A stretch of DNA of 64,000 nt. It comes from JAAYED01 sp040772225 (GTDB taxonomy: Bacteria > Chloroflexota > Anaerolineae > UBA1429). A program made the translations under genes and the position numbers. The stretch covers positions 23,868 to 87,867 of the forward strand of contig JAXGYO010000005.1 in the NCBI GenBank assembly GCA_040772225.1, in the 5' to 3' direction. This document shows, one piece after another, positions 17,368 through 26,168 of this stretch (the stretch's first letter is position 1; every line of letters starts with the position of its first letter). The notes under the pieces are model-generated. The model did not search any database. It was not told the origin of the DNA and saw nothing but the letters and a program-made list of their open reading frames with translations.

Positions 17368-18663
17368 ATGCCCAGGAATATCGCTATTGTCGGCGCCGGC
17401 CTGACGGGCCTGAGCGCCGCGGATATGCTCAGTGCCGCCGGTCACACGGTCACAATCTACGAGGAACAGGCTGTCCCCGGAGGGCTGGCCGGCTCTTTCG
17501 AGGTGAACGGCATTCGCCTGGAAAAGTTCTACCACCACCTGTTCACCAGCGATACCACGATGGTGGCTCTCATCGAACGGCTCGGGCTGGGTGACCTGCT
17601 CGAGTGGCAGCCCAGCATCACGTCCTATTTTGTGAACCGCATCTACCGGCTCAGCACGCCGCTGGACCTGCTGCGTTTCGACCGGGTCAGCTTTATCGAC
17701 AGGATTCGCCTGGGCCTGCTGACGTTGCGTACGCGCACCATCAAGGACTGGATGCCGCTGGAAGAGATCACCGCGCACGAGTGGCTGGTGGCCATGGGGG
17801 GCGAGAAGGTGTACCAGGCGGTATGGGAGCCGCTGCTGCGGGGCAAGTTTGGCCGCTACGCTGATGACGTCTCTGCCGTGTGGATGTGGAACAAGCTCAA
17901 ACTGCGGGGCAGCTCGCGCGGAGAAACGCAGGAGGAGCGCCTGGGCTACCTGAGGGGTGGCTTTGGGCAGGTGATCGAGGCCTGGGAGGCGCTATTGCGG
18001 GCGCGAGGCGTGCGCCTGCTCCTGGGCACGCCTGCGCGAGAGTTACTCATCGCCGATGGACGGGTGACCGGCGTGCGCGCTGATGACGGCGTCACGCCCT
18101 ATGATGCGGTGCTGGTGACAACGGCCCCCGAGATTCTGTCCCGGCTGGCCCCCGGCCTTCCGGAGGGCTATCGCCAGCAACTCAACAGCATAGTCTACCT
18201 GGCGAACGTCTGTCTCGTGATGGAACTGGATCGCAGTCTCTCGGACACCTACTGGCTGAACGTCGGGGATCCCACCATTCCATTCACCGGCGTGATCGAA
18301 CACACCAATTTCCAGCGGCCCGAAACCTATGGCGGTGCGCATCTGGCCTACCTCTCGCGCTATCTTGATCCCGCAGACCCCTACTATGCCATGGATGCTG
18401 ACGCGCTGTTGGAGGCTTACCTGCCCTACCTGGGGCGCATGTTCCGCGGATTCGACCGCGCCTGGGTGCAACGCGCCTGGGCCTGGCGCGAGCGCTACAC
18501 CCAGCCTGTGATCACGCGGGGCTATTCCCGGCTCAAGCCGCCCTATCGCACTCCTGTTGAGGGGCTCTGGCTGGGGTGTATGGCCCAGGTGTATCCCGAA
18601 GATCGCGGGATGAACTATGCCGTGGCATCTGGCCAGCGCGTTGCCGAGGAGATGCTCGCCTGA
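17368..18663 (+). CDS. FAD-dependent oxidoreductase, protoporphyrinogen-oxidase / amine-oxidase type
   Basis: 431 residues. The N-terminal dinucleotide-binding motif IAIVGAGLTGLSAADML (GxGxxG) is followed by E and PGGLAGSF, the second FAD motif of the amine-oxidase/phytoene-desaturase superfamily. The C terminus has GLWLGCMAQVYPEDRGMNYA, the usual last FAD contact. The substrate cannot be told from sequence; related genes often act on sugars, carotenoids or porphyrinogens. Start behind GGAGGAG; a TATAAT -10-like hexamer lies at 17311-17316. Confidence 0.82.
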   Translation: MPRNIAIVGAGLTGLSAADMLSAAGHTVTIYEEQAVPGGLAGSFEVNGIRLEKFYHHLFTSDTTMVALIERLGLGDLLEWQPSITSYFVNRIYRLSTPLDLLRFDRVSFIDRIRLGLLTLRTRTIKDWMPLEEITAHEWLVAMGGEKVYQAVWEPLLRGKFGRYADDVSAVWMWNKLKLRGSSRGETQEERLGYLRGGFGQVIEAWEALLRARGVRLLLGTPARELLIADGRVTGVRADDGVTPYDAVLVTTAPEILSRLAPGLPEGYRQQLNSIVYLANVCLVMELDRSLSDTYWLNVGDPTIPFTGVIEHTNFQRPETYGGAHLAYLSRYLDPADPYYAMDADALLEAYLPYLGRMFRGFDRAWVQRAWAWRERYTQPVITRGYSRLKPPYRTPVEGLWLGCMAQVYPEDRGMNYAVASGQRVAEEMLA

Positions 18664-18812
18664 CCGTGCGCAGCCGGCGCACAGAAGCTGAAACAGACCG
18701 GGCGCTGTTGCGTATAGAGTGTTAGCGGCGGCAAGCGTGCTGTCGCGTTCTGGCTGAAGCTGTGCTATAGTAACAGTCAGGTTTTACTGCACCCATGGAG
18801 GGACATGATCCG

Positions 18813-19691
18813 ATGAATAAGCGTTCCATCCCCAGGTTGCGCGTTCTTGGCTTTGTGCTACTGGCGATTGTCGTCCTGGTGGTCGTGTTCTCTTCCTACA
18901 CCATCGTGGACCCTGGCCATCGCGGCGTGGTGGTCATGCTGGGCAAGGTGGAGCGGACGGTTCTGGGTGAAGGATTCCACTTGATCCTCCCGCCCATGGT
19001 ACGGCAGGTCATTCAGGTGGATGTCCGCACGAAAAAGCTCGAAGTGTTCACGGAGGCGGCTTCCTCCGACCTGCAGGCCATCAATCTGAATGTTGTGTTG
19101 AACTATCACGTGGACCCGCAGGCCGTCAACGACCTCTATCAGGAGGTGGGCCTGGACTATGAGAACATCATCATCGGGCCTGCCCTCCAGGAGGCCATCA
19201 AGGCTGCGACGGCACGATTCAAGATCGATGCTGTCCTCAACCAGCGTGAGACTCTGAAAAAGATCATTCAGGACAATCTGGCCGCACGGCTCGCGGTGAA
19301 CGACATTATCGTGGACCAGGTGTCGCTCGCCAATGTGGAGTTCTCAGAGGAATTCAACCTCGCCATCGAGCGCAAGCAGGTGGCGGAGCAGGGCGCGCTT
19401 CAGAAGCAGTATGAGCTGCAGGCGGCTCAGAAGGACGTGGAGATCGCGCTGGCCAGGGCCGATGGCGAACGCAAGGCAGCCATCATCGCGGCTGAGGGCC
19501 GTGCCGAGTCGCGACGTGTCGAGGCGGAGGCAGAGGCCGAGGCCCTGGAGCTGATCGCGGCGCAACTGCGTAACAACCCGGAGCTGGTGCGTTACGAGTT
19601 TGCCACACGCCTGGCCCCCGGGGTGAACACGGTGCTGCTTCCGGCGGATTCCGACTTTATCCTCGGCTCGGACATTCTTAGCGGCCAATAG
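18813..19691 (+). CDS. Prohibitin/HflC-type SPFH membrane protein
   Basis: 292 residues. One N-terminal membrane segment (LGFVLLAIVVLVVVFSSYTI) is followed by the SPFH/band-7 domain (VDPGHRGVVVMLGKVERTVL and GFHLILPPMVRQVIQVDVRT). A long Ala/Glu-rich coiled coil (about residues 175-250) ends in LLPADSDFILG. Prohibitins form membrane rings that bind AAA proteases such as FtsH. Start at the ATG 9 bases after GGAGGG, which skips an upstream in-frame ATG. A strong hairpin terminator follows. Confidence 0.9.
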   Translation: MNKRSIPRLRVLGFVLLAIVVLVVVFSSYTIVDPGHRGVVVMLGKVERTVLGEGFHLILPPMVRQVIQVDVRTKKLEVFTEAASSDLQAINLNVVLNYHVDPQAVNDLYQEVGLDYENIIIGPALQEAIKAATARFKIDAVLNQRETLKKIIQDNLAARLAVNDIIVDQVSLANVEFSEEFNLAIERKQVAEQGALQKQYELQAAQKDVEIALARADGERKAAIIAAEGRAESRRVEAEAEAEALELIAAQLRNNPELVRYEFATRLAPGVNTVLLPADSDFILGSDILSGQ

Positions 19692-19717
19692 ACTGCTGAC
19701 ACACCGTCGCCCGTTCG

Positions 19718-19755
19718 AGAGCCCGGGGCCGCGCGCCGCCGGGCTCTTGTCATTC
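19718..19755 (+). terminator. Hairpin terminator after the prohibitin-type gene
   Basis: AGAGCCCGG at 19718-19726 pairs with CCGGGCTCT at 19739-19747, followed by TGTCATT. The T-run is weak. Confidence 0.6.
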
Positions 19756-19898
19756 CGCTGGTGGTACAGAGGCTCTCTGCCGGTGAGGATGGTCTCCTGG
19801 GTGCTGGCCACGCAGACACCGCGGCTGTGCGGCGTGACCTGTCTGGGATTGGGAACCTTTCGGATGTCTTTTCCGTCTCTGATATGTGTGAAACAACC

Positions 19899-19927
19899 TT
19901 GAACCTTGGCTTCATATATGCTAAACT
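19899..19927 (+). promoter_or_regulatory. Sigma-70-type promoter of the PA14/LysM/SH3b gene
   Basis: TTGAAC (19899-19904), 17-bp spacer, TAAACT (19922-19927), leaving a leader of about 80 bases before the start codon at 20014. Confidence 0.6.
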
Positions 19928-20013
19928 TGATGTGCCAAGGGTCTATTGCCCTGTCTTGGGGGGCGCCATAGCGGCTCTAGCGGTCTAGCCGGGGGATCAC
20001 ACCAGGGAGTAAC

Positions 20014-21189
20014 ATGATGAAACGTTCAATGCGACTCGTCTTTACGCTGCTGTTGGTTCTTACGCTGCTGCCATTCGGCGCGGCACCGGCGCTCGCTCAG
20101 GTTGAGGCCCTGGCGCCGGTGGGCTCCTGGATGGCACAATACTGGAATGGTATCGACTTTGCTGGTCCGCCGCTGCTGCAGCGCGTGGAAACCGCTGTAG
20201 ACCACAACTGGGGGGCGGGCACGCCCGGGGCACCTATCCAGCCGGACTTTTTCTCCGCGCGCTGGACGGGGACGTTCAATGTGGGCGGCGGCGACTATAC
20301 GCTACGCACACGCACCGATGACGGCGTGCGCGTGCGGGTTGATGGCGCCGTCGTGATCGACGACTGGAACCTGCATTCGGCCACCGAGCGCACCCATACG
20401 ATGGCATTGACTGCCGGCGTGCACACCTTTGTGGTCGAGTACTTTGAGAACCAGGGCGACGCCGTGGCGTTCTTTGACTTTACGCCTGCCGGGGCCACTG
20501 GCCCGGTCACCGTCGATATCGCGCCGGTGACGGGCGGTGCTGGAACGGTGGTACAGGTGCACGCCTCGGGCTTTTGGCGGTACGCCAATGTGACTGTGGC
20601 GTTACATCAGGAGGGGCACTCGGCGATCAGCAGCCATGTCAAGACGGCGGACGTCAACGGCCACCTGTGGACGTCTCTGACGGTGCCGAGTTGGGCCCCG
20701 GCTGGGAGCAAGTGGGTGGTCATCGCGACCTCAGACGCCCTGAACGGTACATCGGCGCCGTTCACGGTGGGTGGCGGCACGACAACCTCGCCTTGCGGCC
20801 CTACTTATGTGGTAAAGCGCGGTGACTGGTTCTACCAGATCGCGCGCATCTGCCAGGTATCGGTCACTGATCTGTTGCGGGTGAATCCCCAGGTGATCAA
20901 TCCCAGCATTATCTATCCTGGCCAGGTGCTGAACATCCCGGGCGTGGGCACGCCGCCGGCGCCAGTGGCGGTCACCGCGCGGACCAACTATAACCTGAAC
21001 TTTCGCACTGGCCCTTCCACCGGGTATAGCATCATCTACACGATCCCTGCAGGCACGCGCGTGAACGTGATCGCCCGCGGGCCTTCGGGCTGGATCAAGG
21101 TGCAGTATGCCGGTCGCACCGGATGGGTGGCAGGCTGGTACTGCACCATCACAGGCGACCTGAGCGCTCTGCCTTACGCGTCGTACTGA
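20014..21189 (+). CDS. Secreted PA14-LysM-SH3b protein
   Basis: 391 residues with a signal peptide (MMKRSMRLVFTLLLVLTLLP to about ALAQ). A PA14 domain (about residues 38-165; FSARWTGTFNVGGGDYTLRT, TDDGVRVRVDG, HTFVVEYFEN) should bind sugar. An Ig-like stretch follows, then a LysM domain (about 265-315; YVVKRGDWFYQIARICQVSV ending YPGQVLNIPG) that binds peptidoglycan or chitin, and an SH3b domain (about 325-380; NLNFRTGPSTGYSIIYTIPA, GWIKVQYAGRTGWV). It is probably a wall- or envelope-associated carbohydrate-binding protein. No catalytic domain is seen. GGGAG ribosome site; a terminator follows. Confidence 0.88.
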   Translation: MMKRSMRLVFTLLLVLTLLPFGAAPALAQVEALAPVGSWMAQYWNGIDFAGPPLLQRVETAVDHNWGAGTPGAPIQPDFFSARWTGTFNVGGGDYTLRTRTDDGVRVRVDGAVVIDDWNLHSATERTHTMALTAGVHTFVVEYFENQGDAVAFFDFTPAGATGPVTVDIAPVTGGAGTVVQVHASGFWRYANVTVALHQEGHSAISSHVKTADVNGHLWTSLTVPSWAPAGSKWVVIATSDALNGTSAPFTVGGGTTTSPCGPTYVVKRGDWFYQIARICQVSVTDLLRVNPQVINPSIIYPGQVLNIPGVGTPPAPVAVTARTNYNLNFRTGPSTGYSIIYTIPAGTRVNVIARGPSGWIKVQYAGRTGWVAGWYCTITGDLSALPYASY

Positions 21190-21208
21190 TCGGTCGTACT
21201 CATGCGTC

Positions 21209-21244
21209 GTGCGGTCGGGCACCTGTTGCCCGGCCGCACTTTTT
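21209..21244 (+). terminator. Rho-independent terminator after the PA14/LysM gene
   Basis: GTGCGG(T)CGGGCA pairs with TGCCCGGCCGCAC around a short loop, followed by five T at 21240-21244. Confidence 0.8.
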
Positions 21245-21407
21245 GCGTTGCGAGCGGTGTGTTTGCTGCCAGCGGGGATGGATCAGCAGCAACCGCGCGA
21301 ACCTGGGTTGCGGGACGCTGGCCAGAGAGATTCCCACAGGGAGTACGCAATCTGACGCGGACGCGTGGGCTGGCGCCGCTGCGGCACATGGTTGGTCACA
21401 ACTGCAG

Positions 21408-21444
21408 AGAACACAAGAGGGCGCAGGCCAAAGCCTGCGCCCTC
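21408..21444 (-). terminator. Terminator of the 21467-22510 gene
   Basis: Perfect inverted repeat GAGGGCGCAGGC / GCCTGCGCCCTC at 21417-21444. Read on the minus strand it is followed by TTGTGTTCTC, 22 bp beyond the stop codon of the SH3b gene. Confidence 0.75.
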
Positions 21445-21466
21445 GGTGATGCAGCTGTGTGATCGG

Positions 21467-22510
21467 CTAGCTCAGTCGCTCGAGGTATGTTTTTGCGGCC
21501 CAGTACTCGCGCCCATCGATGGTGACTTTGGCCCAGATCAGGCCGCTGCCGCTCTCCTCGACGCCAGTATAGCCCAGGCGGGTCCCCAGCGGGACGATCC
21601 GCATGATCTGGTACGTGGTGCCGGGGCCAGAGCGCAATCGCAGACCGGCGGGGGCCGTCACGCGCCACTCGCCTGTCGTGGGTGTGGTGCCCGCCCAGCG
21701 GGCGAGATACGTCGCTGCCACATAGCCTTGATAGCAGCGTCCGTAGCGGAACACCCTGACCTGCACCCAGGAGATGCCCTGGTTGGTGGTCGGCTCTGCC
21801 ATCGGGTACACCGTGGTGCCGTTCGGGAGTGTCATCATGGACCAGTTGGTCAGGCTGGGGCCTGTACGAAGCTTGAGCCCAGCGCTGGCGACGACCGTCG
21901 TTGTCGGCACTGCGGGCGGGGTCAGCGAGCAGAAATAGGACGGCGTGGGCTCGACCGGTGCCGGCGGCGCGGGTGGCGTGATCGGCGGCAGCGGCGGGAT
22001 CGTTGGCGCCGGCGGATAGACGATCGGCCCGGTCGCGGCCGGGTTGATCACCGCGCAGGCGATGATATCGCTGCTCATGCTCGTGTCCGCGAGGATCAGC
22101 AATGCACTGCCGTCGGTTCCGCCCACAGCATAGTCTGGGATGGTCAGCGTCCGGTTATAGTCGGCGCTGCCGTCCGGGTAGAACTGGACCGGAGGCAATG
22201 CGTAGACGTTGGCGCCGGCGTACAGCCTAAAGTTCGGTGGGTAGCAATATCCCACTTGAGAGATCACGACGGCGCGGTCGCCGCCCACGGGATTAAAGCC
22301 CTTGACGCTGAACTGCACTGTCGTCTGGCCGGATGCCGCCGGAACCATGGTGCCCGTGCCCATCACCGTGCCGCTGGTGCTGGTGAACTGCAGCGTCGCG
22401 GGCCCTGCCGCCAGGCTGCCAGCGGGCACGACGGACATCAGCAGCGCGATGACCATGACAGCGGATGCGACGCGCATCCAGTGGCGCCGAGTTCCTACTG
22501 TTCTCAGCAT
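21467..22510 (-). CDS. Secreted protein with two C-terminal SH3b domains
   Basis: 347 residues with a long signal peptide (hydrophobic core ASAVMVIALLMSVVPAGSLA). Residues ~35-160 form a beta-rich domain of unknown family. A Pro-rich linker (about 165-200) joins it to two SH3b repeats (GLKLRTGPSLTNWSMMTLPN and GLRLRSGPGTTYQIMRIVPL), the last ending in YWAAKTYLERLS. SH3b domains usually bind cell-wall or surface ligands. Start behind AAAGGAG. Related by its SH3b ends to the genes at 25226 and 26169. Confidence 0.82.
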   Translation of the reverse strand: MLRTVGTRRHWMRVASAVMVIALLMSVVPAGSLAAGPATLQFTSTSGTVMGTGTMVPAASGQTTVQFSVKGFNPVGGDRAVVISQVGYCYPPNFRLYAGANVYALPPVQFYPDGSADYNRTLTIPDYAVGGTDGSALLILADTSMSSDIIACAVINPAATGPIVYPPAPTIPPLPPITPPAPPAPVEPTPSYFCSLTPPAVPTTTVVASAGLKLRTGPSLTNWSMMTLPNGTTVYPMAEPTTNQGISWVQVRVFRYGRCYQGYVAATYLARWAGTTPTTGEWRVTAPAGLRLRSGPGTTYQIMRIVPLGTRLGYTGVEESGSGLIWAKVTIDGREYWAAKTYLERLS

Positions 22511-22772
22511 GTTGTGCTCCTTTCAAAGTCAGGTCCAGGTCGTAACGATCGTTTCTCATGTACGTCAACACAGCCGCACAGTGTTCTGTTATCTCCGGTC
22601 AGCACCATTGTAGCAGACAATTTCGTCAATGACCAGTCCTCGCGCAAATTGGGAGCAAATGACACGACACGAGCAAGTCTTGACATGCCGGTACCGCGGC
22701 GGATAATACCGCCAGAGTGAGGAGTTCGCGAGGACGCTCATTGAGCGAGGTCGTCATCGTTGGGAGGCAGCC

Positions 22773-23330
22773 ATGCCATTCGGTATTGTGGCGCTGTTTG
22801 ACGAGAGCACAGAGGCGGGTATCCGCGCGTTGCGGATGCAGCTGGCAGAGGCGGGCTATGGCGATCGGGAGTCGGCTGATGTGCGGCCTCATCTCACGCT
22901 GGCCATTCTCCCCGCGCTTGATCCGGAATCCCTGAGACAATCCCTTCGCGCCTGGTGCCTCGATACTCCGCCACTCGCCCTGGAGATTGCGTCTGCAGGT
23001 TCTTTTCCCACGGCTGAAGGCGTCGTCTATCTTGCACCGGTGGTGACGATGCGGTTGCTGGAGATGCACGCGCAGGTAGATCATCTTTTGCTGGAGGCTG
23101 GCCTGCAGGGAATGCAGCCGTATCGCCCGGGCTTTTGGGTCCCGCACGTTACGGTCGGCTACCAGCTTGGTGCAGATGCCTTGCGCGGCGCCATCGGCCT
23201 CGTGCGCGAGGCCGATGTGTTCTACACCGGGGTCCTGACCCAGGTCGCGGTCTGCGAATTCCCGCCGTTGGAGGTGCTCTACGCCTTTCCGCTGCGCGGC
23301 GAGGCGGGCGCCAGGGGCACGCTGGCGTAG
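22773..23330 (+). CDS. 2'-5' RNA ligase / cyclic phosphodiesterase family (LigT-like)
   Basis: 185 residues, normal for the 2H phosphoesterase superfamily. Two HxT/V motifs are present, HLTL near residue 40 and HVTV near residue 125, spaced as in LigT-type enzymes. Members open or close 2',3'-cyclic phosphates or 2'-5' linkages in RNA. The substrate here is not known. Start ATG behind GGGAGG; monocistronic. Confidence 0.82.
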   Translation: MPFGIVALFDESTEAGIRALRMQLAEAGYGDRESADVRPHLTLAILPALDPESLRQSLRAWCLDTPPLALEIASAGSFPTAEGVVYLAPVVTMRLLEMHAQVDHLLLEAGLQGMQPYRPGFWVPHVTVGYQLGADALRGAIGLVREADVFYTGVLTQVAVCEFPPLEVLYAFPLRGEAGARGTLA

Positions 23331-23539
23331 TCTTTACGCCTTTGATCCTGTCGCCTACGAGCCCCGCGATACTGGGGCGGCCGGAGTGTCTCTCCGTGCC
23401 TGGCCATCTGCCCGCTTGCCCCGCTCCTCAGTGTGGGGCCTTACCCCGGGCACAAACGCGCCTGCGCGCTCATCCGACCGTCTCGTGCTCCGGTCACGGC
23501 CGCAAAGGCTTCGCTGCTGTCCGCCTGGAGGCGTCGCGT

Positions 23540-24541
23540 CTATGGTGTCAGGCCCCTGCTGTACAGCAGATACATCCCCCCAAAGTAGACCAGAATCAGC
23601 AGTGCCGCATCGATCTCGATAAAGAGCAGACGCTTTTCGATGCGTGCCAGGTTCCCCACGAGTCCCAGGGTGGTCATGATGAGCCCCAGGAACCCCACCA
23701 GCAGGAAAGAGTCGTCGATCACCGCAAATAGGGCCGCCCGGGGCAAGATCAGGTCGGCAACGCCCAGCAAAAAGATGTTGAACATGTTGCTGCCAAACAG
23801 GTTCCCGATGGCCATGTCGTCGGCGCCGAGGCGGGCCGCCGAGATCGTCGTCACAAGTTCTGGGAGCGAGGTCACAAAGGCGAGCAGTGTCGCGCCGATG
23901 AACGTGGCGCCCAGACCAGTGAGTGTCGCGATGTCAGCGCTGGCGGTCACCATGCGGGGCGTGACAAATACCAGGACTGCGGCGGCGAGCACAAAGCGAA
24001 CGACCGCCGTGCGCAGGCTTGGCAGCCCCAGGTCATCGATCTCCTCTTGCGGAGCCGGCAGCGTCGAGGTTGATTGGCTCTGAATCAGCCGCATCCCAAC
24101 GATGAACGTGGCGATCAGAACCAGGCTGTCCCATCCCACGGCAAAGGACCCCACCGCGATACGTGCCGGAAGATCGGCATAGATGAAAAAGAGCGCGAGC
24201 GCCGTGATCAGCACGGCCATCGCCCCGGTGAGGGCGTGGCGCATCGCTGCCTTGCGGAGGATGCGCTGTTTGTGATGCAGCAGGTCCAGAATGGCCAGAA
24301 TCAGGATGTTGAACATGCTGCTCCCCAGCAGCCCGCCCACGGCGAGATTCGGCATCCCGCTGGAAAAGGCGCTCTGCACGACAAGGAACTCCGGAAGGGA
24401 GGTCACGGCAGCCATCAAAATCGAGCCGACAAAGACGCCCCCGAGCCCCGTGCGGTAGGCGATGATATCGCCGTATTTGGACAGCTGCATCGAGGCCACG
24501 GCCACGATGGCGGCGCTCGCCGCAAAGACCAGTACGGGCAT
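23540..24541 (-). CDS. Sodium/calcium exchanger (CaCA superfamily)
   Basis: 333 residues with about ten membrane segments in two homologous halves. The alpha repeats are visible as GVFVGSILMAAVTSLPEFLV and GATFIGATLLAFVTSLPELV, each followed by GxxxGSxxFNI (GGLLGSSMFNILIL; GNLFGSNMFNIFLL). These bind Ca2+ and Na+ in YrbG-type exchangers. The ATG lies 1 bp after the stop of the P-II-like gene, so the two form an operon. Regulation of the exchanger by the P-II-like protein is plausible but inferred. Confidence 0.88.
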   Translation of the reverse strand: MPVLVFAASAAIVAVASMQLSKYGDIIAYRTGLGGVFVGSILMAAVTSLPEFLVVQSAFSSGMPNLAVGGLLGSSMFNILILAILDLLHHKQRILRKAAMRHALTGAMAVLITALALFFIYADLPARIAVGSFAVGWDSLVLIATFIVGMRLIQSQSTSTLPAPQEEIDDLGLPSLRTAVVRFVLAAAVLVFVTPRMVTASADIATLTGLGATFIGATLLAFVTSLPELVTTISAARLGADDMAIGNLFGSNMFNIFLLGVADLILPRAALFAVIDDSFLLVGFLGLIMTTLGLVGNLARIEKRLLFIEIDAALLILVYFGGMYLLYSRGLTP

Positions 24542-24542
24542 G

Positions 24543-24878
24543 CTACTCCTCCCGGCCGGGGATGCCCTTGGCCATATAAATCGGCCAGGCGGCAAACACC
24601 CCCGTGTTCTCGCAGGACAGATCTCCGGTGACGCTCTCGGTGGCGTCCAGGCAGGTCTGAACCTGCTGTTCGTCGCGGATGATGGCCAAGAGTGTAAGGT
24701 GGTTCTCCTCCGCATCCACAAAGGGCGTCATAAAGCGCATGGGGACAAAGCGGCGGCGCACGCGGTGCATGCCGGTGCTCTCAAAGATGGTCGCTCCGGT
24801 GATCCCTGCCTTCTCCCAGGCGCTCAGCACCTGGTAGAGCTGCTCCGGATCGTTCAGCACGAGCATGGCCATGAACAT
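24543..24878 (-). CDS. P-II-like regulatory protein
   Basis: 111 residues, the size of a P-II trimer subunit. The fold pattern is ferredoxin-like: MAMLVLNDPEQLYQVLSAWE, GITGATIFESTGM, then a loop where the T-loop would be, and ENHLTLLAIIRDEQQVQTCL. The T-loop lacks the classical uridylylated Tyr motif, so this is a divergent P-II-like member, as often encoded beside transporters. AGGAGC ribosome site. It is the first gene of the operon with the CaCA exchanger. Confidence 0.7.
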   Translation of the reverse strand: MFMAMLVLNDPEQLYQVLSAWEKAGITGATIFESTGMHRVRRRFVPMRFMTPFVDAEENHLTLLAIIRDEQQVQTCLDATESVTGDLSCENTGVFAAWPIYMAKGIPGREE

Positions 24879-25225
24879 GATATTGCTCCTTTATCTCAGC
24901 GCCGTGTCCGGTCGCGGCCGAACATGGCCTTTCATCGCTGGCGACTGTCTTTGGCCACGGGCTCTGGCCACGGGCTCTGGCACCCGACGCCGGACCACAC
25001 GGGTCATCAGGCAGTCATCAGCCATTCTAGGGGTGCGGGCGGTGGCGTCAATTGGCCTTGACGAACGCCGTGCGAGGGCGCAGCCAGGGCGTGCCGCCTG
25101 GCGCTACGCTCGGATGCATCACGCGCCCCGGCCGGCGCGGGGCCGTTACGGGGCGCGTATGATCAACACGGTGCTGCTGGCGATGGCTGGCGCCCGGCCG
25201 GCGCAGTACCGCCTTCACCGGTAGG
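24879..25225. other. Intergenic region without a supported gene
   Basis: 347 bp. It contains a 13-bp direct duplication (TGGCCACGGGCTC twice, 24952-24977). No RNA gene or convincing open frame. Confidence 0.5.
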
Positions 25226-25783
25226 CTAGTTGGTGCACTGCAGATAGGTCTTGGCCGCCCACACGCTGGTGCCCGAGATGGTCATGTTCTTCCAGGCGTA
25301 ACCATCTGCCATCGTTTCCGGTGTGGATGTCGTCAGGAGCGTGGTCCCGCGCGGTACGATCCGCAGAATCGCGCCGGATAGGCTGGGCGCCGCCCGCAGG
25401 CGCAGTGCCGCTGTGGCAACTTCACAGCTGGCCGGGCCGGGCGTATTCACGCCGCCTGTGGTTAGGTAAGCGGCCGATGCCCATCCCGTGAGGGTGGTCC
25501 CAAACCGCGAGACCTCGACGTTGCTCCAGAGGATCCCATCGGCACGCACATCGCAGCCGATCACCTTGACGTGCTCGCCGTTCCACAGGATGCCGACTTG
25601 CTGGCTGGCAAGCGATGGTGTGCTGCGCAGGCGCAAGCCCAGATACGCGGTGACGTACATGTCGCCCGCAGTGGTGCAACCCTGAGCGGCTGGCCCATCG
25701 TCGGCTGCAACAGCCAGCGGAGCGCACAGCAGGGCCGCGAGCGCGATCACTGCGATTGTCCATCCCCATCGTTTCAGGTGCAT
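25226..25783 (-). CDS. Secreted protein with two SH3b domains
   Basis: 185 residues: a signal peptide (hydrophobic core TIAVIALAALLCAPLAVA) and two SH3b-like units (LGLRLRSTPSLASQQVGILW near residue 48; AALRLRAAPSLSGAILRIVP near 125), ending VWAAKTYLQCTN. Cysteines in CTTAGDM, IGCDVRA, SCEVAT and the C terminus could form disulfides. GGAGG ribosome site. It is paralogous to the gene at 26169, with the same order and the same WNGEHV/WNGEYV motif. Ligand unknown. Confidence 0.82.
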   Translation of the reverse strand: MHLKRWGWTIAVIALAALLCAPLAVAADDGPAAQGCTTAGDMYVTAYLGLRLRSTPSLASQQVGILWNGEHVKVIGCDVRADGILWSNVEVSRFGTTLTGWASAAYLTTGGVNTPGPASCEVATAALRLRAAPSLSGAILRIVPRGTTLLTTSTPETMADGYAWKNMTISGTSVWAAKTYLQCTN

Positions 25784-26168
25784 CTTGTTTGACCTCCATG
25801 TTTCGGCACCAGGTCTCGACCCGGCCAGGTGCTGCCCTGCTGATAGCGGTACACGTCTGCGTTGGCGGTATTATACGCGCGACTTGTGCTCACACAAGCC
25901 CGCGAAGCGGCCCTGGTAGCGTTGCGCGCAGATGCCGGATAGCCGGATGTCTGTTCGGATCCATGAGTGTGCGAGGTGACGTCAGGGGAACCGACGCGCG
26001 CCCGGCTGGCCTGCCGGGGCGGGGGCCTCGTGTCCGCTGTGCGCGCTGGGAGCCGAGTGGACTTGAACCGTCTGGCTCGGCGGCAGAGCGGACAGCACAA
26101 GGCGAGACCCCGGCATCACTGGTGACACCGGGGTCTGATTCGGGCTGGGCCGGTAGTGACCGACCAGG
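25784..26168. other. Intergenic region with promoter and hairpin
   Basis: 385 bp. It holds a minus-strand promoter (25870-25898) and, near 26105-26136, a hairpin with AGACCCCGG / CCGGGGTCT arms that may end the 26169 transcript but lacks a T-run. No gene seen. Confidence 0.5.
25870..25898 (-). promoter_or_regulatory. Promoter with overlapping palindrome, for the 25226 gene
   Basis: On the minus strand: CTTGTG (25898-25893), 17-bp spacer, TATAAT (25875-25870). The -35 hexamer is one arm of the inverted repeat CTTGTG-CTCA-CACAAG (25883-25898), a possible operator. Confidence 0.5.

Larger units (their letters stand above)
19692..20013. other. Intergenic region with terminator and promoter
   Basis: The 322-bp gap holds the terminator of the prohibitin gene (19718-19755) and the promoter of the PA14/LysM gene (19899-19927). 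I see nothing else in it. Confidence 0.6.

Noticed and set aside
21365..22720. 451-codon plus-strand frame opposite the SH3b gene
   Set aside because: Shadow frame; the minus-strand gene has a signal peptide, SH3b domains, ribosome site and terminator.
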